In this document: positions 60,775-64,000 of the stretch, piece by piece | Position numbering within the stretch: the first letter of the stretch is position 1 | How the letters are laid out: each line of letters begins with the position of its first letter | From: Fibrobacter succinogenes | GTDB taxonomy: Bacteria > Fibrobacterota > Fibrobacteria > Fibrobacterales > Fibrobacteraceae | NCBI GenBank assembly: GCA_902794535.1 | Contig: CADBHQ010000035.1 | Coordinates: 1-64,000 of the forward strand | DNA length: 64,000 nt | Reading direction: 5' to 3' | Notes under the pieces: generated by a model | Databases searched by the model: none | Told to the model about the DNA's origin: nothing | The model's input: only the letters and a program-made list of their open reading frames with translations | Position numbers and translations under genes: made by a program

Positions 60775-62121
60775 ATGAATATTGCCTTAATTATCTACTT
60801 GGTGTTTTTGATTGCGATTGCGGTGCGCAGTGCGCGGCACGTAAAGGACATTCCGGATTTTTTTGTGGCGCGCAAAGGAGCGTCGGCGAAGGCGGTAGCC
60901 GGTAGCCTTGTTGCAACGATTTTGGGCGGGTCGGCCGTGATTGGCGCCGTCGATAGCGGCGCAAAACTCGGCGGGGCCGCGAGCTGGTTCATGCTGGTGG
61001 GTGCGCTTGGTTTGTTGGCGCTGATTCCGTTTGCGGGTCGCGCTTATGAGCATGGCAAATATTCTTTGCCGGATTTGGTCGAGAACTTGTACGGCAAGGG
61101 TCCGCGATTGGTTGCTTCTTTTGTGATTCCGGTTGCGTGGACAGGCATTGTGGCGGCGCAAATTATTGCGGCGGCCAAGCTCTTGATGACTTTTACCTCG
61201 ATGCCCTACACGACGGCGGCGATTGTGTCTGCGGCGGTGTTTACGGGCTACACGCTTGCGGGCGGCCAGGTTTCGATTTTGCGTACCGACTTTTTGCAGG
61301 CATGCCTGATTATTGCGGGGCTCTTGCTGCTTGCGGGCTTTGCGAAGTTTGGCGGTGGCGAGCTCGGCAGTATGGTGGCGAGTGCTTCGACGAGTGTGGC
61401 GCCCAAGTTCCCGTTCAACACGAACTTCACACCGCTCGATTTGTTCCTTTTGATTCTCACTTACGGCACCACGTATACGGCGGGCCCAGACATTTATAGC
61501 CGCATGTTTTGTGCGAAAGATGCCGCAACTGCCAAGAAGGCAATTGGCATGGCAGCATGCGTTTTGATTCCTGTTGCATTTGTAATCGGCTTCTTGGCTG
61601 TTTACGGAGTGAGTTTTGTTGGAGAGCAGGGTGCCCGCATTACATCGATTGCAAATGCGGTTTTGCCGTCGTGGCTTTTGCCGATATTTGCGCTTGCGCT
61701 TTTGAGCGTGGTGCTGAGCAGTGCCGATACAACTCTTTTAAGCAGTTCCATTATCATTAACGGATTGTGCCCCAAGCCTTCGCTGTTCCAGGCCCGTATC
61801 GTTATCTTGATGAACGGCTTGATTGCCTTGATTCTTGCGCTTGTATTCACCGACATTATTGGCACGCTCTTGCTTGCGCTTGCAGTTTATGCAGGTGCGT
61901 TTACGGTGCCGATTCTGTGGGGACTTTTGGGCCTTAAGGCAAAGCCCAAGTTTGTGGGGATTGCCATTGTGGCAGGTGGAATCTTGGCGCTCGCGGGTAA
62001 ACTGTGTCCGGCGTTACCGGGTTCGCTTGGCTCGCATACCGGGGATATCTTAATGATTGCCGCGTTCGTGGTGAACGCAATTATCCTTGCGCTTGGCCGT
62101 GAATCTCGTGCCGCAAAATAG
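60775..62121 (+). CDS. sodium:solute symporter (SSS family)
   Basis: The 448-residue protein shows the SSS-family pattern: a first helix (MNIALIIYLVFLIAIAVR), then DFFVARKG, VATILGGSAVIGAV, and the typical multi-helix layout (12-13 helices). SSS carriers couple Na+ uptake to import of sugars, amino acids or other solutes; the substrate is unknown. The frame can be extended to 60727 but runs through a palindrome; ATG 60775 is preferred. The last helix and a short charged tail end the gene. Confidence 0.9.
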   Translation: MNIALIIYLVFLIAIAVRSARHVKDIPDFFVARKGASAKAVAGSLVATILGGSAVIGAVDSGAKLGGAASWFMLVGALGLLALIPFAGRAYEHGKYSLPDLVENLYGKGPRLVASFVIPVAWTGIVAAQIIAAAKLLMTFTSMPYTTAAIVSAAVFTGYTLAGGQVSILRTDFLQACLIIAGLLLLAGFAKFGGGELGSMVASASTSVAPKFPFNTNFTPLDLFLLILTYGTTYTAGPDIYSRMFCAKDAATAKKAIGMAACVLIPVAFVIGFLAVYGVSFVGEQGARITSIANAVLPSWLLPIFALALLSVVLSSADTTLLSSSIIINGLCPKPSLFQARIVILMNGLIALILALVFTDIIGTLLLALAVYAGAFTVPILWGLLGLKAKPKFVGIAIVAGGILALAGKLCPALPGSLGSHTGDILMIAAFVVNAIILALGRESRAAK

Positions 62122-62123
62122 GC

Positions 62124-62687
62124 TTAAGCCGCTTTAATTTCTTTGTTCAAAATCTTTTGACTGCGTATAGCTACAGTCGGATGTTCGCGGTAAATCACTG
62201 CGAACAATTTTGTATACGGGATTTCGCTTTCGGCGAGGTTTCGCATGGCAGCCTTGGCCACCTTTTTGCCCAGCTTGTCGAAGGCGTAGCGGTCGGCTTC
62301 GTATTCCTGGTGCCAGCAGTAAAGGTGGAATAGGGTGCGGAACGGAATTGCCGCTAAGTGAAGCCAGAGGATTGATTCCACAAGCGACATGCCGTGGCTT
62401 GCCAGCAAGAAGGCGAACAGCCACACGGCCAAGAGTAACAGGGCCACTTTGGCGAGGTTGCGCAAAATGCCATGACGCAGGCTTGCATGGCCTTCTTCGT
62501 GCTTTTTCACGAATTCGTTTTCGGCAGGATCCTTGCGGTTTTCGGGCAGCGGCACGATGTCATTCAATAGCGGAATCAAGCGCAATACGGCAAAGATGCC
62601 GCCGCGCATTTGCGTAAGCCTGCGCTCGCGAATTTCAAGCACGAGGCGTGCCACGAATTCAATGGCAAGCAATAAGGCGAGTATCAA
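62124..62687 (-). CDS. M48 family membrane metallopeptidase
   Basis: The 187-residue protein has N-terminal and central transmembrane helices. The zinc motif HEEGH (in KKHEEGHASLRHG) and the downstream EYEADRYAF, the third ligand Glu, match M48 enzymes such as HtpX-like peptidases. The start is a TTG at 62687, and the gene overlaps the 3' end of the upstream gene by about 29 bases, showing a shared transcript. It is short for HtpX, so it may be a minimal member. Confidence 0.85.
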   Translation of the reverse strand: MILALLLAIEFVARLVLEIRERRLTQMRGGIFAVLRLIPLLNDIVPLPENRKDPAENEFVKKHEEGHASLRHGILRNLAKVALLLLAVWLFAFLLASHGMSLVESILWLHLAAIPFRTLFHLYCWHQEYEADRYAFDKLGKKVAKAAMRNLAESEIPYTKLFAVIYREHPTVAIRSQKILNKEIKAA

Positions 62688-64000
62688 TGGAATTCAGCCT
62701 GCGCAGCTTTTCTTCGACGCGGGCTTTTTCCCATTCGGTGAATCCCTTATCGATCGGGTGCGCATCGTCGTAGTCGTCAAAAATTTGGCGGCCGCGTTCG
62801 TTGTCCTTGTCGAGCCCATGCGTCACGCGTTCGTACCAGTCCTTTTCAAGCTGGCGGTAACGCTTGAGCAATTCGTCGAATGTTTCGGGCAAGTTCACCA
62901 CGCGCATCGCGTCTTTGTTCGCATCGTTGGTGGCCATGCGGCGCAGTTCCTTTACGGGTTGCGTTTGCAGGTTCTGGTCGTTTACTACCAGAGTGATAAT
63001 CTGTTCGAGTGCGTAACGTTCCATGTATTCCTGGTACGTCTTGAGCGCTTGCTGGCGAATGCGTTCGCGCATGAAGTTTTCGCCGAGACCATCGATGTGT
63101 TCCTTGGTGTAAATGTCGCGAATGGCAATCACTTGCAGGCGCTGGTAAGCGTCGAAGACATAGCGCACGGTATCGGGACTAAAAATGCTGTAGAAGGTGG
63201 CCGGCACAATGCCTTTGCCGCGCAGCGAATACTTGTAAAGGTTGCGGTCGAGCGCGTAGGCGTTGCGGGCGTAGTTCCAACCCGGCACGATTTCGTTCAA
63301 GCGCGGGGCCACTCCCACGAGTTGCGGGTCGCCCGGGCGAATCAGCGAGAACGGGAACTTCACGCGCTGCGGGAGCGTGGTGAGTCCAGTTGCAATCAGA
63401 GTAAATGGAGATTCGCGGTAGTTTGCGGGGAACTTGATGTTCACGCCGAGGCCAAAGAACATTCCCTGGCCGGGCATGACTTCTTGGTCGGGCATACGGC
63501 CAGTGTGGTTGCTGCCCACGTTCGCGCCGTACCCAAGGTTTCCGCAGCCTTCGGGCCAGAGGGCTGCAATCAAGAGCGAGTGATGGTGCATTTGGGTCAT
63601 GGGGCCCACGTAAGAGCTGTTGACTTCGCCTTCTTCAATGTGGCAGCAAGGCGCAATAATCGAAGACTTGACGATTGCCTTGCAGGCGACAGTCGTGCGG
63701 CTCATGAGCACGGAGCCCTGGACTTCGGCACCGGTGTGAATGGTGACCGATTTTTGCACGTTCGAATTTTCGAGAATCACGGAATCGTAAACGTGGCTCG
63801 GTTCTTCGAGCGAAGAAAGCACCACGGAATTGCGGATTTTTTCGGCGCCTTCGATGCGTGCGTGTGCGCCAATCCAGCTGTTACGAATGATGTTGGTGTT
63901 GCAGACCACGGCGCCCTTGCCGACTACGCCGAACGGGAATGCGGTTTCTTCGCGGTAGGCCTTGAGCTGTTCGTCGAAGGCTGCTGCGACTTCGGGTTCA
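62659..64000 (-). CDS. DUF4954 protein, 5' end cut by window
   Basis: The visible frame runs to the window edge without an in-frame start beyond residue 1 of the apparent ORF (the GTG at 63909 is internal; EPEVAAAFDEQL precedes it in frame). The N-terminal visible part contains left-handed beta-helix hexapeptides (KIRNSVVLSSL, VYDSVILENSNV, KSVTIHTGAEV). The following region with MHHHSLLIAALWPEGCGNLG and a helical C-terminus matches DUF4954 proteins, which relate to sugar-nucleotide-type transferases. Function is not known. Its 3' end overlaps the M48 gene. Confidence 0.85.
   Translation of the reverse strand, partial: EPEVAAAFDEQLKAYREETAFPFGVVGKGAVVCNTNIIRNSWIGAHARIEGAEKIRNSVVLSSLEEPSHVYDSVILENSNVQKSVTIHTGAEVQGSVLMSRTTVACKAIVKSSIIAPCCHIEEGEVNSSYVGPMTQMHHHSLLIAALWPEGCGNLGYGANVGSNHTGRMPDQEVMPGQGMFFGLGVNIKFPANYRESPFTLIATGLTTLPQRVKFPFSLIRPGDPQLVGVAPRLNEIVPGWNYARNAYALDRNLYKYSLRGKGIVPATFYSIFSPDTVRYVFDAYQRLQVIAIRDIYTKEHIDGLGENFMRERIRQQALKTYQEYMERYALEQIITLVVNDQNLQTQPVKELRRMATNDANKDAMRVVNLPETFDELLKRYRQLEKDWYERVTHGLDKDNERGRQIFDDYDDAHPIDKGFTEWEKARVEEKLRRLNSIDTRLIACH

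Overview
The window is bacterial and most likely Fibrobacter or a close relative. The best clue is a lipoprotein (12284-13609) carrying the Fibrobacter-type major paralogous (FISUMP) domain. Supporting clues are several secreted proteins with Fibrobacter-like C-terminal tails, an AxeA-like CE1 esterase, a PL14-like lyase, and an SSS and an AGCS symporter. The assignment rests on recognised protein families, not on a database search.

Region 1 (1-12.3 kb) looks close to the replication origin. A tight minus-strand operon runs rsmG-parA-parB-M23 peptidase-bactofilin, joining chromosome segregation to cell shape. Four to six parS-like sites (TGTTCCACGTGGAACA type) lie between 8.4 and 12.1 kb. Around it are a small Cys-rich protein, an LpxL-type acyltransferase, a GGDEF protein, one tRNA-Met, a phosphoesterase, a macro-domain protein, a VOC protein and a flavin-binding family protein.

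Region 2 (12.3-22.1 kb) is ordinary chromosome: lipoproteins, a Gfo/Idh/MocA dehydrogenase fused to a TolB-like propeller, a thioredoxin-fold protein, two GNAT acetyltransferases, an AGCS symporter, a cupin protein and a frameshifted AraC regulator.

Region 3 (about 22.3-43.6 kb) is an AT-rich island that looks like a stack of defence modules, all on the plus strand. In order: (a) a membrane/coiled-coil protein, a DUF2971 protein and a metallo-beta-lactamase-fold protein; (b) a type I restriction-modification locus hsdR-hsdM-small membrane protein-hsdS, with hsdS frameshifted; (c) an operon of a Cap4/DUF4297-like nuclease, an SMC-like ATPase, a PIN-like protein and an HNH endonuclease, followed by a second DUF2971 gene; (d) a SIR2-like protein, an unknown helical protein, a PD-(D/E)xK-like protein and a zinc-finger protein. 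Inverted copies of a GC-rich dispersed repeat bracket modules b and c. No integrase or attachment site was seen.

Region 4 (43.6-48.2 kb) holds small proteins, an AlbA_2/COG2865-type regulator with an in-frame 12-nt repeat linker, and nearby remnants of similar linkers.

Region 5 (48.2-64 kb) is again core: a hypoxanthine/uracil-type DNA glycosylase, a low-molecular-weight phosphatase, secA (with an apparent frameshift at codon 7), tmk, rsmA, secreted proteins, a CE1 esterase, a NUDIX hydrolase, a BatD-like protein, an outer-membrane-like protein, a sodium:solute symporter, an M48 peptidase and a DUF4954 protein cut by the window end.
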